Shown here: one piece after another, positions 53,282 through 62,416 of the stretch
Numbering within the stretch: position 1 is the stretch's first letter
Layout of the letters: the number at the start of each line of letters is the position of its first letter
Source of the DNA: Methanoculleus sediminis
GTDB lineage: Archaea > Halobacteriota > Methanomicrobia > Methanomicrobiales > Methanoculleaceae
Assembly: GCF_001017125.1 (NCBI RefSeq)
Contig: NZ_JXOJ01000001.1
Coordinates: forward strand, 204,133-268,132
Length of the DNA stretch: 64,000 nucleotides
Direction of reading: 5' to 3'
Made by a program: the position numbers and the translations under genes
Notes under the pieces: model-generated
The model's database searches: none
The model's input: only the letters and a program-made list of their open reading frames with translations
What the model was told of the DNA's origin: nothing

Positions 53282-55540
53282 TTACTCCGGGACCCCGGCC
53301 CCCGCCGGAACCCGGGAGCGCCCGGTGTAGCGGTACATCAGCGCGAGGACCGCCGGCATGACGACGATTGCGCCCACGAGCGAGAACCCGACGGTGATGA
53401 CCGTCACGATCCCGAAGTTGCTGATGATGTTGAATGTCGAGAGGGTGAGCGCCGAGAACCCGAAGACCGTCGTCAGCCCGGATACCGTGATGGCCGTCCC
53501 GATCTTCTGCACCGCGGTCTGGATGGCGTCGAGGAACTCCATGCCCCGGGCGAGTTCCTCCTCGCACCGTTCCATGATGAGGATGGTATACTCGGACGCG
53601 ACGCCGATTGTCATCGACCCGAGGACGGCCGTCAGCGGCGTGTACTCGAGGCCGAGAAGATACATGATCGCGCCGTTCCAGCCCACGATGAAGACGATCG
53701 GGATGACCGGTGAGATGGCCCTGAATTTCCGGTAGACGAGGATCATGAACCCGAGGATGAAGGCGAACCCGAGCAGGGTCATGAAGGTTTTCGACTCGCT
53801 GATATCATCCATGAGGGCGGCGAACATCTCCAGCTGGCCGGTTATCTTCACCGTCACCCCGGCCGGCGGGTTGTTCCACACAGCATCGCTCTGCATCCTC
53901 CCGATGAGATCCCGGGCGACGCTCATCTCCATATTAACCGTCGAGAACTCGAGCACCGTCTCCATATTCCCGTTGAGGTGGCGTTTCAGGGTCGACTCCG
54001 GGATCCGGGCAATGACGCTGTCGACCTCTCTCTCGGTCGAGGGCAGCACTCCGTTGTTGTACTGCCGGACCAGAGTTGCGATACTCGTCACACCGGTGAT
54101 CTTGTCGTTATGCTCCTGCTCGTAGACCCCGAATCGATCTATCCAGGCAAGCGTATCCGGGGAGAGGACGTCGTCCGCGATCACGACGACGGGGATGGTG
54201 CTCGTCGACCCCATCGTCCGGGTGATCTTCTCCAGATCCTGGAGGGCCGGCATATCGTCGGGAACAAACGTCTTTTCGTCCGCGCTGATAGGAACGCTCT
54301 GGTCGAGGTGGAAGCCTCCCGCCGCGACCACTGCAAAGAGCAGGATAACCGGGAGCGGGTACTTTGCGACGGTATAGGCCAGCCGGCCGAGGAAGCGGTC
54401 ATACCGCTCGATGAAGGAGTTCCCGGACTTCGGGGTGGGGTTGGTGGTTTCGCCCTCCTTCTTCGGCCGGTAGCGGGTGGCGATTGCAAAGACCGGGACG
54501 ATGACGAGCGCCGCGACGTAGCAGGAGACGACCCCTATGGTGCAGACGATGCCGAAGTCGCCGACCATCGGCACCGGCCCAAAGAGCATCGCGACGAACC
54601 CGAGCGCCGTCGCCGACATCGCGACCAGGACCGAGGGGCCCATCTGCGTGACGGTGGCCCATATGGCCTCCGGGATCGTGCCGCGCCGGATCTCCTCGTC
54701 GAATCGTGCGTGAAACTGGATCGCGTAATCGATCCCGATCCCGATGAGCACCGGGAACGCCCCGATCACCACCATGCTGACGGGAATACCGAAGAGGCCC
54801 ATGAACCCGAAGGTCATGATGAGCCCGACGGCCACGATCCCGACGGGGAGGAGGCTGTAGCGGACGTGGGAGAAGAGGAGCATCACCGCGAGGACCATGA
54901 GAAGCATGGCCGCAAGGATCAGCACGCCCATCTGCCCCCCCATCTCCTCTTCCATCTCCTTTGAGAATGCCGGGTTTCCTGAGACCGTGACCGCGAGGCC
55001 CGGCGGGGGCTCCGATATGGCGATGGCGGACTCTATGTTCCCGAGGACCTGCATCTGGGCCTCCAGGGTGACGCCCGGCTCAAGCGCGATGACGCTGATC
55101 GTCATGAGATCCGAAGGCAGCATCCTCTCGACCATCTCAGGCGGGGCCTGCCCGATGATCCCGTCGATCTCTGCTTTAGATGACGGCAGGGTGCCGCCGT
55201 TCGCCTGTTTCAAGAGGTCGACGACGCCGGAGACGGTATCGACGTAGCGTTCGTTCCTGAGATCCTCCTGGAGATGGTCGATATACCTGAGGATCTCGGG
55301 GCTCCGGACGCTGTCCGCCTCATAGATGAGCATGATCGCGTCGGAGCCGTAGGTCTCGGTGTAGTGGCTCAGGAGTGCGCCGCGGGGGGTGGCTTTGTCG
55401 ACGTAGGTGTCGTCGCCGGTCTGCATCGAGACCATCGAGAGCCCGAAGCATGCCAGGATGAAGATGGCGGCGGCGACCCCGGCGACGGTCCAGGTGTGGT
55501 TGTTGATGGCGGCGGCGAGCCATTCGTAGGGGTTCTTCAT
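53282..55540 (-). CDS. RND-superfamily exporter (MMPL/HpnN type)
   Basis: A 752-residue protein with the full RND plan: one N-terminal helix (about 14-34), a large extracytoplasmic loop, a six-helix block with GIGIDYAIQFHARFDEE (near residue 247), a second helix and loop, and a final block with GVASEYTILIMERCEEE (near 650). It resembles hydrophobe/amphiphile exporters of the HpnN/MMPL type, used for lipids or antibiotics. Start coupled (ATGA) to the small upstream gene; no membrane-fusion or outer-membrane partner, as expected in an archaeon. Confidence 0.92.
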   Translation of the reverse strand: MKNPYEWLAAAINNHTWTVAGVAAAIFILACFGLSMVSMQTGDDTYVDKATPRGALLSHYTETYGSDAIMLIYEADSVRSPEILRYIDHLQEDLRNERYVDTVSGVVDLLKQANGGTLPSSKAEIDGIIGQAPPEMVERMLPSDLMTISVIALEPGVTLEAQMQVLGNIESAIAISEPPPGLAVTVSGNPAFSKEMEEEMGGQMGVLILAAMLLMVLAVMLLFSHVRYSLLPVGIVAVGLIMTFGFMGLFGIPVSMVVIGAFPVLIGIGIDYAIQFHARFDEEIRRGTIPEAIWATVTQMGPSVLVAMSATALGFVAMLFGPVPMVGDFGIVCTIGVVSCYVAALVIVPVFAIATRYRPKKEGETTNPTPKSGNSFIERYDRFLGRLAYTVAKYPLPVILLFAVVAAGGFHLDQSVPISADEKTFVPDDMPALQDLEKITRTMGSTSTIPVVVIADDVLSPDTLAWIDRFGVYEQEHNDKITGVTSIATLVRQYNNGVLPSTEREVDSVIARIPESTLKRHLNGNMETVLEFSTVNMEMSVARDLIGRMQSDAVWNNPPAGVTVKITGQLEMFAALMDDISESKTFMTLLGFAFILGFMILVYRKFRAISPVIPIVFIVGWNGAIMYLLGLEYTPLTAVLGSMTIGVASEYTILIMERCEEELARGMEFLDAIQTAVQKIGTAITVSGLTTVFGFSALTLSTFNIISNFGIVTVITVGFSLVGAIVVMPAVLALMYRYTGRSRVPAGAGVPE

Positions 55541-55863
55541 CGGCGCACCTCCTGTATGCTCGCCCCGTACTCGCCGATGATTGCCAGGGTCACCGCGTGG
55601 GCAATCTCACCGTCGTTCCTGCCGGCGGGTTCGATCCCGTACTCCCCGGCGGTGCGCCGGAGTTTTGCGGGGTCGAGGATCCGGTAGTCACAATCCCTCT
55701 CGCCGGATGTAATCGTTATCGTGAGAACGGACGAGAGCAGGGACGCTGTAGGCTCTTCGTCCATGGCGAGACGGTGGAGCAGGGCTACGGCCTCTCGGCA
55801 GTCTGCCGGGGGGATGAACCCCGCTTCGATCCAGACCTGGTCGGTCTCCTCTATATGCGGCAC
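55537..55863 (-). CDS. Small hypothetical protein coupled to the RND exporter
   Basis: A 108-residue soluble protein beginning at a GTG (PHIEETDQVWIEAGF) and ending in the RND start region; its stop overlaps the exporter ATG. ATG 55764 is a shorter alternative start. The open frame continues upstream past 56500 but is there only a shadow of the HTH gene. The family is not recognised. Its coupling suggests it modulates or is made with the exporter. Confidence 0.6.
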   Translation of the reverse strand: MPHIEETDQVWIEAGFIPPADCREAVALLHRLAMDEEPTASLLSSVLTITITSGERDCDYRILDPAKLRRTAGEYGIEPAGRNDGEIAHAVTLAIIGEYGASIQEVRR

Positions 55864-56187
55864 TTTGCGGGGTATGTTGCGGTTGGCCTGTCTTTTGTAC
55901 GTCGATTCTTTGGAACACCGGCAGGATCCGGTGTTACAGGTGGTTGCGCAGTTCACGTCTCTCCTCGTTATAAATGGCTTGTCTGCTGGAGGTAGTGTTT
56001 TTGAGGGACAGGATATGAACCTGCTGCAACCCGGGCGGGGACCGGCACCGGAGTCCGGTTTCCCGGCAGGGTTCCCTGCAGCCGGTTCTCGAGCATCTCT
56101 CATATCGATCAATACTGGATTGCCCGCGGATTCAAGGTTCTCCCGTATATGTACGGTGTTTATAGGGGGCGACGTCCCACACGATGT
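55864..56187. other. Divergent promoter region between the RND unit and the HTH_10 gene
   Basis: About 320 bp with no credible gene. GTGTTTATAGG (56156-56166) is a TATA element for the HTH_10 gene, predicting a leaderless start at 56188. On the minus strand CGTACAAAAGA near 55890-55900 may serve the RND unit. No further dyads were obvious. Confidence 0.5.
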
Positions 56188-56871
56188 ATGCGCAAGATGA
56201 CCGTCGAGGTCTGCCCGAAGGATCCGTTGATGGGCATGCCCGCCGACGCAGAGGTTCTCAACCGGGCAATGAAACCGATCCTGGAGAAGGTCGAGTCGAT
56301 AAAAGTCGTCGATCTGCTTAAGGTAGACCTCGAACAGGGCAGGGAGATGGTGGTTGCCGACGTCACGATGAAGGAGGGATACACCGCGAGCGACCTTGAG
56401 CTCCCGGAAATTCTCGGTTCTCTTGAGGTGCTCAAGGCCGACGGCCGGACGTATACCTGTTTTCTCCGGATCGTCATCCGGGACGGGTTCCTGCTGGAGA
56501 AGATGCGCGAGTTCGACCTGGACGTCATCTGGACGGCTCCTATATACAAGTCCCGCGACCTGTTCGTTCACACCTGCATCGGCGATTCAGAGAACCTGAA
56601 CAAAGTCCTCCGCCTGATGTCGACCTACGGCGAGGTCCGAAACGTCGTCTTCGAGGAGGCAACCTTCTCCGGGAACGGGCCGCTCTCAGTTCTCACCCCA
56701 AGACAGAGGGATCTGTTGCTCGCGGCAAAACAGTACGGCTACTACGAGTATCCCCGCAGGATCAACAGCCAGCAGCTCGCGGAGAAGGTGGGCATCAGCA
56801 AGACCACCGCGATCGAGCACCTGCGAAAGGCAGAGGTCCGGCTCATCTCCACGCTCCTTGCCGGTTACTGA
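56188..56871 (+). CDS. Bacterio-opsin activator-like HTH_10 regulator
   Basis: A 227-residue regulator. The C-terminal HTH_10 domain (about residues 165-220) reads LTPRQRDLLLAAKQYGYYEYPRRI then LAEKVGISKTTAIEHLRKAE, the bacterio-opsin activator pattern. The N-terminal 160 residues form an alpha/beta sensory domain. The ATG at 56188 suits a leaderless RNA from the TATA at 56156-56166; ATG 56197 is an alternative. It is divergent from the RND unit, whose control is a natural hypothesis. Confidence 0.85.
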   Translation: MRKMTVEVCPKDPLMGMPADAEVLNRAMKPILEKVESIKVVDLLKVDLEQGREMVVADVTMKEGYTASDLELPEILGSLEVLKADGRTYTCFLRIVIRDGFLLEKMREFDLDVIWTAPIYKSRDLFVHTCIGDSENLNKVLRLMSTYGEVRNVVFEEATFSGNGPLSVLTPRQRDLLLAAKQYGYYEYPRRINSQQLAEKVGISKTTAIEHLRKAEVRLISTLLAGY

Positions 56872-57278
56872 CGGCGCAATCCCCCGTTGCCCGGGAGGCT
56901 TACCGGGAGACGGGTGGTCCGGGCGCCGGTTCAGCCGCGCCCGAACCCCGGCCGTCCGTTGCTGCCGGATACGTTTCCGGGACATGCTGATGATGGCTCT
57001 CCCGGCTTTCGGAGGGTGGATACATCCGAGTATCTGTTCAGGTGGTATCGCTCTTTTATGCTGCTCTCGTTTGTCCTTGCCGGAACGGCCTTCTTCGAAC
57101 CGACCGGGCGTTCCGAGACGTTTTGCGTGGAACCGGATCGCTGACGGCATGGATCTGGCCTCCGGCAGGAGGCTGCTCCGGTAAAGGGCAGTCTTGCGAG
57201 GAGAGTTGAACCCTCTCTCGCCGGTATATCCGTATCCCGTCGCAAACCATAAGTGTGTTGCAACCAAACAGAGGTGCA
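56872..57278. other. Gap between two regulators, no gene seen
   Basis: About 400 bp. Short open frames occur but have random composition and no ribosome-binding site or family resemblance. A GAGGTG ribosome-binding site (57271-57276) and CCATAAG TATA-like element serve the gene at 57279. Confidence 0.55.
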
Positions 57279-58031
57279 ATGGTTGCCGAAATAGTTCCCG
57301 GGCTCCGGGCTCTCGGGATGAACGAATACGAGGCGAGCGTCTACTCCACGCTCGTCGGGCTGCAGAAGGCGACCGCGCGGGACATCCACGAAGCAAGCGG
57401 GGTTCCCCGGGGACGGATCTACGAGATCCTGAACGACCTGGCCCGGCGGGGTTTCATCGCGGTTGAGGAAGGCTCCCCCACCTCCTACTACGTGCTCGAC
57501 ATCGACGTGGTCTTCGACCGGCTCAAAGAAGACTACATCCGGACCCTCGACGAGATCCGCGAGGTGTTAAAGAGCCTCTCGGTCAAACCGCGTCTCCCTC
57601 CCGATTCGTTCTTCATCCTCAGGAGCGGCTGGGCAATCGAGAACCATATCGCCTCGCTCTTCCGCCGGGTAAAGAAGAGCATGGTGATCCTCTGCTACGA
57701 TCCGGCGTTTCTCCGGAAGCACTATGCGGCCATAAAACCGCTCAAGCGCAGGATCGACCTCTACGTGGTCGTGCAAAAGAAGGAGGATTATGCCGCGATC
57801 AACCTCCCGATATACGAGGCCCGGGGTGCCGTGCTCGAACTCCTCGAGACCCCGGCGGTGAACGAGTCCGTAATGGGCCGGAGGAGAGATGAGTGCGCGA
57901 TACTGGTCGACGGGCGCGACTTCTTCGTCATCGTCGCGGTGGGGTCCGGGCGGCACGCGGTGATCGGCTCGGATATGCCGATCATCGGTTACATGCAGAA
58001 GACGATCGTCGAGCGGCTTACCGGGGCGTGA
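57279..58031 (+). CDS. TrmB-family transcriptional regulator
   Basis: A 250-residue protein. An N-terminal winged helix (about residues 5-80; LGMNEYEASVYSTLV, then ATARDIHEASGVPRGRIYEIL) leads to a short coiled coil and a C-terminal TrmB-type ligand domain with a degenerate PLD-like fold. TrmB proteins sense sugars and related ligands in Thermococcus; the target here is unknown, although a secreted serpin and a glycosidase operon lie next in line. ATG 57279 is used; GAGGTG precedes it. Confidence 0.88.
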   Translation: MVAEIVPGLRALGMNEYEASVYSTLVGLQKATARDIHEASGVPRGRIYEILNDLARRGFIAVEEGSPTSYYVLDIDVVFDRLKEDYIRTLDEIREVLKSLSVKPRLPPDSFFILRSGWAIENHIASLFRRVKKSMVILCYDPAFLRKHYAAIKPLKRRIDLYVVVQKKEDYAAINLPIYEARGAVLELLETPAVNESVMGRRRDECAILVDGRDFFVIVAVGSGRHAVIGSDMPIIGYMQKTIVERLTGA

Positions 58032-58067
58032 GGGGGCGAAGGGCCCACCTCACCGGACCTCTGTTCC

Positions 58068-59372
58068 TTACGATCCCTCCGGGTTCGCGACCCGCCCTGC
58101 AAAGAGGATCGTGCCGGAATCCTCCTCGACGATGAGGAAGACGAACGGGTGGTCCGCCCGGAAGACGGGCGTGGTGTCCTCGCCGGGCGCAGCCTTCAGG
58201 TTCATGACGACGCCGGTCGCCGCCGCGGCCTCGGTGCCCTCCTCGCTCACGTCGACGAATGCCTTGTGAACGACCTCGCTGACGAAGAGCATATCCGTGC
58301 CGTCCATCCCCGAGAAGTCGGCATCGTAAGAGAATGCCGTCGGCATCCCCATCGCCGCAAGCGCCCGCAGGAGGCTGTACTCCGTCTCAAGCGTAAACTT
58401 CGGGAAGACGACCCTGACGCGCCGGTCAGTCATCGAATCCCGTAAGTCCGCGAGCGTCTCCGCGTCCAGCGCCTCCTCCGCAACCGTCAGGTTGTCTTCC
58501 CGCGGGAGGAGGACGAGCATCGAGAGTTCCGTTCCGTTTCCGTGCGCATACGGCATCTCGAGTACCTGGAGGGTCCCGGTCTCGGCATACCCGTAGATTG
58601 CATCCTCGTCCGTGCGGTGCATCATCGGTACCCGCACCGTCTCGCCCGGAGCAACCCGGAACTCTTCCTCCGTCGTCTCGGCGGGGTCGAACTGCTTGAC
58701 CCAGGTCCCGTTGAAGTAGATCGCGTTCGTGATCACGAGCCGGGTCATCGAGTCGATCGAGCCGGGCGGCAGAAGGTCGCGAATCCTGTCCTCGGTCTTC
58801 TCCTCCACCCAGCGGTTGATGGTCTGCCGCGACGCCTCGGAGTCGCCGGCCAAGTCAAGGTTCGTGACATTCGCTCCGTACCACCGGGCGGCCGTATCGA
58901 CGTACTCCGGGAGGAACGGGTAGGTCTCCTGCGCCCAGAGGGCGTTTGCGGAGCGGAGGGTGTAGTTCCGGTCTCCGTGGTTCAGGACGGCATCGAGCCC
59001 GGCGAACCCGGTTCTCCGGAGGCTCTCGTTCACCGGGAGGTGGAGCACCGATGCGATCTCGTCGGCGGTCGTGCCCCGGGCGCCCTCGTAGGTGATCGCG
59101 AGGGCCGTGGAGATGCTGTAAGGCGAGAAGAAGATGTTCTTGCCCGCGGATTCCGGGTCGCTTGCGAGGTGCCGGTAGAGGTCGGCCGCGAACCGGTTGT
59201 TCCCCGCCGAGACGTTGCCTGCACCTTCGGCAGCCGGGTCCGGGGTCTCCTGCCCGGCGGGAGGAGCCGACTGCCCGGACGTCGTTTGCGGCGTATCGAT
59301 GCATCCGGGAGCGATGCAGCCGAGCACGATGAGGCCTGCGAGAAGCAGCAGGCCGATAATCCTTCTGTTCAT
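58068..59372 (-). CDS. Secreted serpin (serine protease inhibitor), lipoprotein
   Basis: A 434-residue serpin. The signal peptide has a cysteine lipobox (LIVLGC or CIAPGC, residues about 15-24), followed by a Ser/Pro/Gly linker and the serpin core: NIFFSPYSISTAL (near residue 80), FSGMDGTDMLFVSEVVHKAFVDV (about 346-370) and a C-terminal HPFVFLIVEE. The reactive-centre hinge EEGTEAAAATG (about 373-383) has small residues at P12-P8, the inhibitory pattern; the P1 position by counting is near Lys390. It probably blocks proteases at the cell surface. A TATA element GGTATAATTATC on the minus strand would give a leaderless transcript. Confidence 0.92.
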   Translation of the reverse strand: MNRRIIGLLLLAGLIVLGCIAPGCIDTPQTTSGQSAPPAGQETPDPAAEGAGNVSAGNNRFAADLYRHLASDPESAGKNIFFSPYSISTALAITYEGARGTTADEIASVLHLPVNESLRRTGFAGLDAVLNHGDRNYTLRSANALWAQETYPFLPEYVDTAARWYGANVTNLDLAGDSEASRQTINRWVEEKTEDRIRDLLPPGSIDSMTRLVITNAIYFNGTWVKQFDPAETTEEEFRVAPGETVRVPMMHRTDEDAIYGYAETGTLQVLEMPYAHGNGTELSMLVLLPREDNLTVAEEALDAETLADLRDSMTDRRVRVVFPKFTLETEYSLLRALAAMGMPTAFSYDADFSGMDGTDMLFVSEVVHKAFVDVSEEGTEAAAATGVVMNLKAAPGEDTTPVFRADHPFVFLIVEEDSGTILFAGRVANPEGS

Positions 59373-59450
59373 GGTGTGCGGTATGGTGCCCCGGATAATT
59401 ATACCTGGCGTTAACGACGAAGGTTTTCGAAGTCTTGCCTGATAGATGGT

Positions 59451-61370
59451 TCATTCTCTCAAAGCGGCACCTCTCCGGCGCGTCTTCTCGAGTTCCGCAC
59501 GGTGTTTCGGGGTTCCTATCGGTGCGTGCCCCGGGATGGGTTTCCCTTCGGCATAGGCAAGGTAAATGGCACTGTTGATGAACCCGATATGGGTGAACGC
59601 CTGGGGGAAGTTGCCGAGGAACGTTCCTGTCGCCGTGTCGAACTGCTCGGGGTAGAGTCCCACGTGGTTTGCGCGCTCGACCATCTGCTCAAAGAGCGTT
59701 CGTGCCTCACCGACCCGGCCGGAGAGCGCGAGAACGTCGATGAGCCAGAACGTGCAGAGCCCGAACGCCCCCTCCTTACCCCGGAGGCCGTCTTCAGCCA
59801 GGTACCGGTAGACAAGCCCGTTCTCCGTGAGACCGGCAATCGTCGCATCGATAGTCCCGGCCACCCGTTCGTCGTCGAACGGAAGAAGTTCGAGGAGCGG
59901 GATGCGGAGGTTGGCCGCATCCAGTTCTTTCGACCCGTACGACTGGACGAACGCGCCCGTCTCTGCGTCGTAACCCTGTTCAAGCACCTGCCGCCTGATC
60001 GCGACGGCGTTTCGCGCCCACCGGTTCCTGTCCCCCCGGAGGCCGTATCGGTCGGCGAGATGGGTCGCCCGGTCGAGCGCCACCCAGAGCATCACCTTCG
60101 AGTAGACGTAGTGGCGCGGCTCGCCCCGGATCTCCCATATGCCGTAGTCCGGCTCTCTCCAGATGCTGCACGCCTCGTCGGCAACCCTGGAAAGGAACGC
60201 CGTTTCCTCCCCGGAGGGCCTGTACCCTCGCCGGTAAAGTTCGTATGCGGTGTTGAGGAGCTCGCCGTAGATCTCGAGCTGCAGCTGGCCGGCGGCGCCG
60301 TTCCCGATCCTGACCGGCCGCGAGCCCCGGTATCCCTCGAGGTGAGAGAGTTCTTCCTCGTCGAGTTCGGACCACCCGTGAGTGCCGTACATGATCCGGA
60401 GTCCGCGCCCTTCCCCGACGTACATCTCCGAGACCCGTTCCATCCAGGAGAGGAGTTCGACGGCCTCCTTCTCGTGCCCGAGAGCGATCAGCGCCTGCGC
60501 CGTCATAGCCGAGTCACGAATCCAGGCGAAGCGATAATCCCAGTTCCGTACCCCGCCGATCTCCTCGGGGAGGGATGTCGTCGGTGCGGCGGTGATCGCT
60601 CCCGTCGCCGCGTTCGTCAGCAGTTTGAGGGCGAGTTCCGACCTGACGAGCAGCGGGAGCAGGCCGTCCGCCCACTCTTCGTTGTGGAGGGGTTCGCTCC
60701 CGTGCACCCACGCCCGCCAGATCTCCGCGGTCTTCTCTACGATGGCCTCTGCCCGCTCCGGCACGTAGGTCAAATCTTCGGTTCCCCACCGTGCTATCAG
60801 GACACGCCGTTCTCCCGCCTGCATCGGGAACGTCGCCCGGAGGGTGTGCCCGCCCTCCTCCCCGGCCACCCCGCCCTCTTCCATGCCGAAGAGCGCCATG
60901 TCGTCCCTTCCGTCGGTTGCCAGCCAGCCGTCCGGAATCCGTTCGATATCGGTCGTCCCCCTGGCGTAATCGAACCGGGGCGACCACTCCACCGCTACCT
61001 CCACGGTGCCGTCCTCGCAGTCGAGGATGCGGTAGAGTTCGGGCGGGGCGAACGACCCTCCGCGTCCTCTGATGCTCCCGAAGAGCGGCATCAGGTCGGT
61101 CACCACGAGCGTCCCCGCTTCATCGGAGAACCCGGTCACGAGGACGTTGGTGTCCTCGACGTAGCGCTGTCTTCCCCGTTCTACCCCCGGGACGGAGACC
61201 CGGAACCTGCCGCCGAGCCGGGTATCGAGCAGTGCGGCAAAGACGCTTGCCCGGTCGAGGTAGGGGTAGCAGCACCAGTCGATCGAACCGTCCTTCCCGA
61301 CGAGCGCCGCCGTCCGGAGGTTCCCGATGACGGCGTAGTCGGCGATGGGTTTGTAGCCTTCGTCCCGCAT
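59451..61370 (-). CDS. Glycoside hydrolase family 15 protein (glucoamylase/trehalase-like)
   Basis: A 639-residue (alpha/alpha)6-barrel enzyme. N-terminal super-beta-sandwich: ADYAVIGNLRTAALVGKDGSIDW. Catalytic region: NWDYRFAWIRDS (near residue 275) and LEGYRGSRPVRIGNGAAGQ (near 344), typical of archaeal/bacterial GH15 that hydrolyse maltooligosaccharides or trehalose. No signal peptide, so it is intracellular. It begins 4 bp after the flavin oxidoreductase gene. Confidence 0.93.
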   Translation of the reverse strand: MRDEGYKPIADYAVIGNLRTAALVGKDGSIDWCCYPYLDRASVFAALLDTRLGGRFRVSVPGVERGRQRYVEDTNVLVTGFSDEAGTLVVTDLMPLFGSIRGRGGSFAPPELYRILDCEDGTVEVAVEWSPRFDYARGTTDIERIPDGWLATDGRDDMALFGMEEGGVAGEEGGHTLRATFPMQAGERRVLIARWGTEDLTYVPERAEAIVEKTAEIWRAWVHGSEPLHNEEWADGLLPLLVRSELALKLLTNAATGAITAAPTTSLPEEIGGVRNWDYRFAWIRDSAMTAQALIALGHEKEAVELLSWMERVSEMYVGEGRGLRIMYGTHGWSELDEEELSHLEGYRGSRPVRIGNGAAGQLQLEIYGELLNTAYELYRRGYRPSGEETAFLSRVADEACSIWREPDYGIWEIRGEPRHYVYSKVMLWVALDRATHLADRYGLRGDRNRWARNAVAIRRQVLEQGYDAETGAFVQSYGSKELDAANLRIPLLELLPFDDERVAGTIDATIAGLTENGLVYRYLAEDGLRGKEGAFGLCTFWLIDVLALSGRVGEARTLFEQMVERANHVGLYPEQFDTATGTFLGNFPQAFTHIGFINSAIYLAYAEGKPIPGHAPIGTPKHRAELEKTRRRGAALRE

Positions 61371-61374
61371 ACGG

Positions 61375-62346
61375 TCACCCGGTCAGTGCAGGGAGAACCT
61401 CGCGCCCGAAATCTTCGATGAACGCTTCCTGGTTCCGGTTCACGTTGTGCAGGTAGAGGTGCGAAAAACCGAGTTCGATATCGTCTTTGAGCCACCGGAC
61501 GTGCTCCGCCGGGTCCGCCGAGACCCGGATCTTCTCAAAGACCTTTGCGGGTTCGGCGAACTCGCCCATCGCCTCGAACTCTCCCGGCTCCCGGAGGGTC
61601 TCGAGCACCGTCGCCGGAAAGACGTTCGCCCGCCACTGGTCCCATGCGCCGGTTCGCGCCTCGTCGTCGTCCCGCGCGTAGGAGAGGTCCACCTTGAGGT
61701 ATATCGGTTTTCCCTCCCCGCCCCCGCGCCGGAACGCCCTGGAAACCTCTGCGAGTTCGTATTTCGGCATCGCGACGGTGATGAGGCCGTCCGCCCATCC
61801 GCCGACCCATTCTGCGGTGGCGGCCGTCAGGGCGGCGCCGATAAGAAGCGGCGCCTCGGCCGGCCGGGTGTAGAGGCGGGCGGAAACGGTGCGAACCGGG
61901 GCGTCGGCCGTGACCGTCTCCCCCGCCCAGAGCCTTCGGATGATGGTGGCGGCAGCGAGGAGCCGGTCGTTTCGTTCCCGCTTCTCCGGCCAGGCCTCAC
62001 CCGCGATGCTCTCGTTGAGAGCCTGGCCGCTCCCGACGGCGACGAAGAACCGGCCGGGAAACATCTCCGCAAGGGTCGCCGCCGCCTGTGCGACGATCGC
62101 CGGGTGGTAGCGGTAGCCCGGCGCACATACCACCCCTGCCGGAAGAGCGGTCGCCTGGAGCGCCGCGCCGAGCCACGACCACGCAAACCCGCTCTCCCCC
62201 TGGGCGGGGGTCCAGGGGTTGAAGTGGTCGGAGGAGAGTATGCCGCGAAACCCGGCGGCTTCGGCCTTTCGTGCGAGGCTAAGGAGCATGCCCGGTGGAA
62301 ATTGTTCGTGGGATGCGTGGTAGCCGATCATCGTCTCCTGTTTCAT
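61375..62346 (-). CDS. TIGR03885-type LLM-class flavin oxidoreductase
   Basis: A 323-residue luciferase-like TIM barrel. It opens MIGYHASHEQFPPG and has SSDHFNPWTPAQGESGFAWSW (residues about 38-58) and MFPGRFFVAVGSGQALNE (near 99-116), hallmarks of the TIGR03885 group, which is annotated as probably using FMN rather than F420. A TATA CTTTTATAG (62378-62390, minus strand) and a GGAGATG ribosome-binding site precede the ATG. Heads an operon with the GH15 gene, suggesting a shared carbohydrate-related step, as inference. Confidence 0.88.
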   Translation of the reverse strand: MKQETMIGYHASHEQFPPGMLLSLARKAEAAGFRGILSSDHFNPWTPAQGESGFAWSWLGAALQATALPAGVVCAPGYRYHPAIVAQAAATLAEMFPGRFFVAVGSGQALNESIAGEAWPEKRERNDRLLAAATIIRRLWAGETVTADAPVRTVSARLYTRPAEAPLLIGAALTAATAEWVGGWADGLITVAMPKYELAEVSRAFRRGGGEGKPIYLKVDLSYARDDDEARTGAWDQWRANVFPATVLETLREPGEFEAMGEFAEPAKVFEKIRVSADPAEHVRWLKDDIELGFSHLYLHNVNRNQEAFIEDFGREVLPALTG

Positions 62347-62416
62347 GCTGTTGCATCTCCGCTCCGGACTGTGCACGGGACTATAAAAGTCTGGTGTCCG
62401 CCCCCGCTCGCGTGGT

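Noticed and set aside
56858-57184. Small open frames between the HTH_10 and TrmB genes
   Set aside because: No ribosome-binding site, no start-region consistency, and random composition.
59502-61421. 639-residue open frame on the plus strand, antisense to the GH15 gene
   Set aside because: It has the same length as the GH15 gene and is rich in Arg, Pro and Gly with no domain; a GC-rich shadow.
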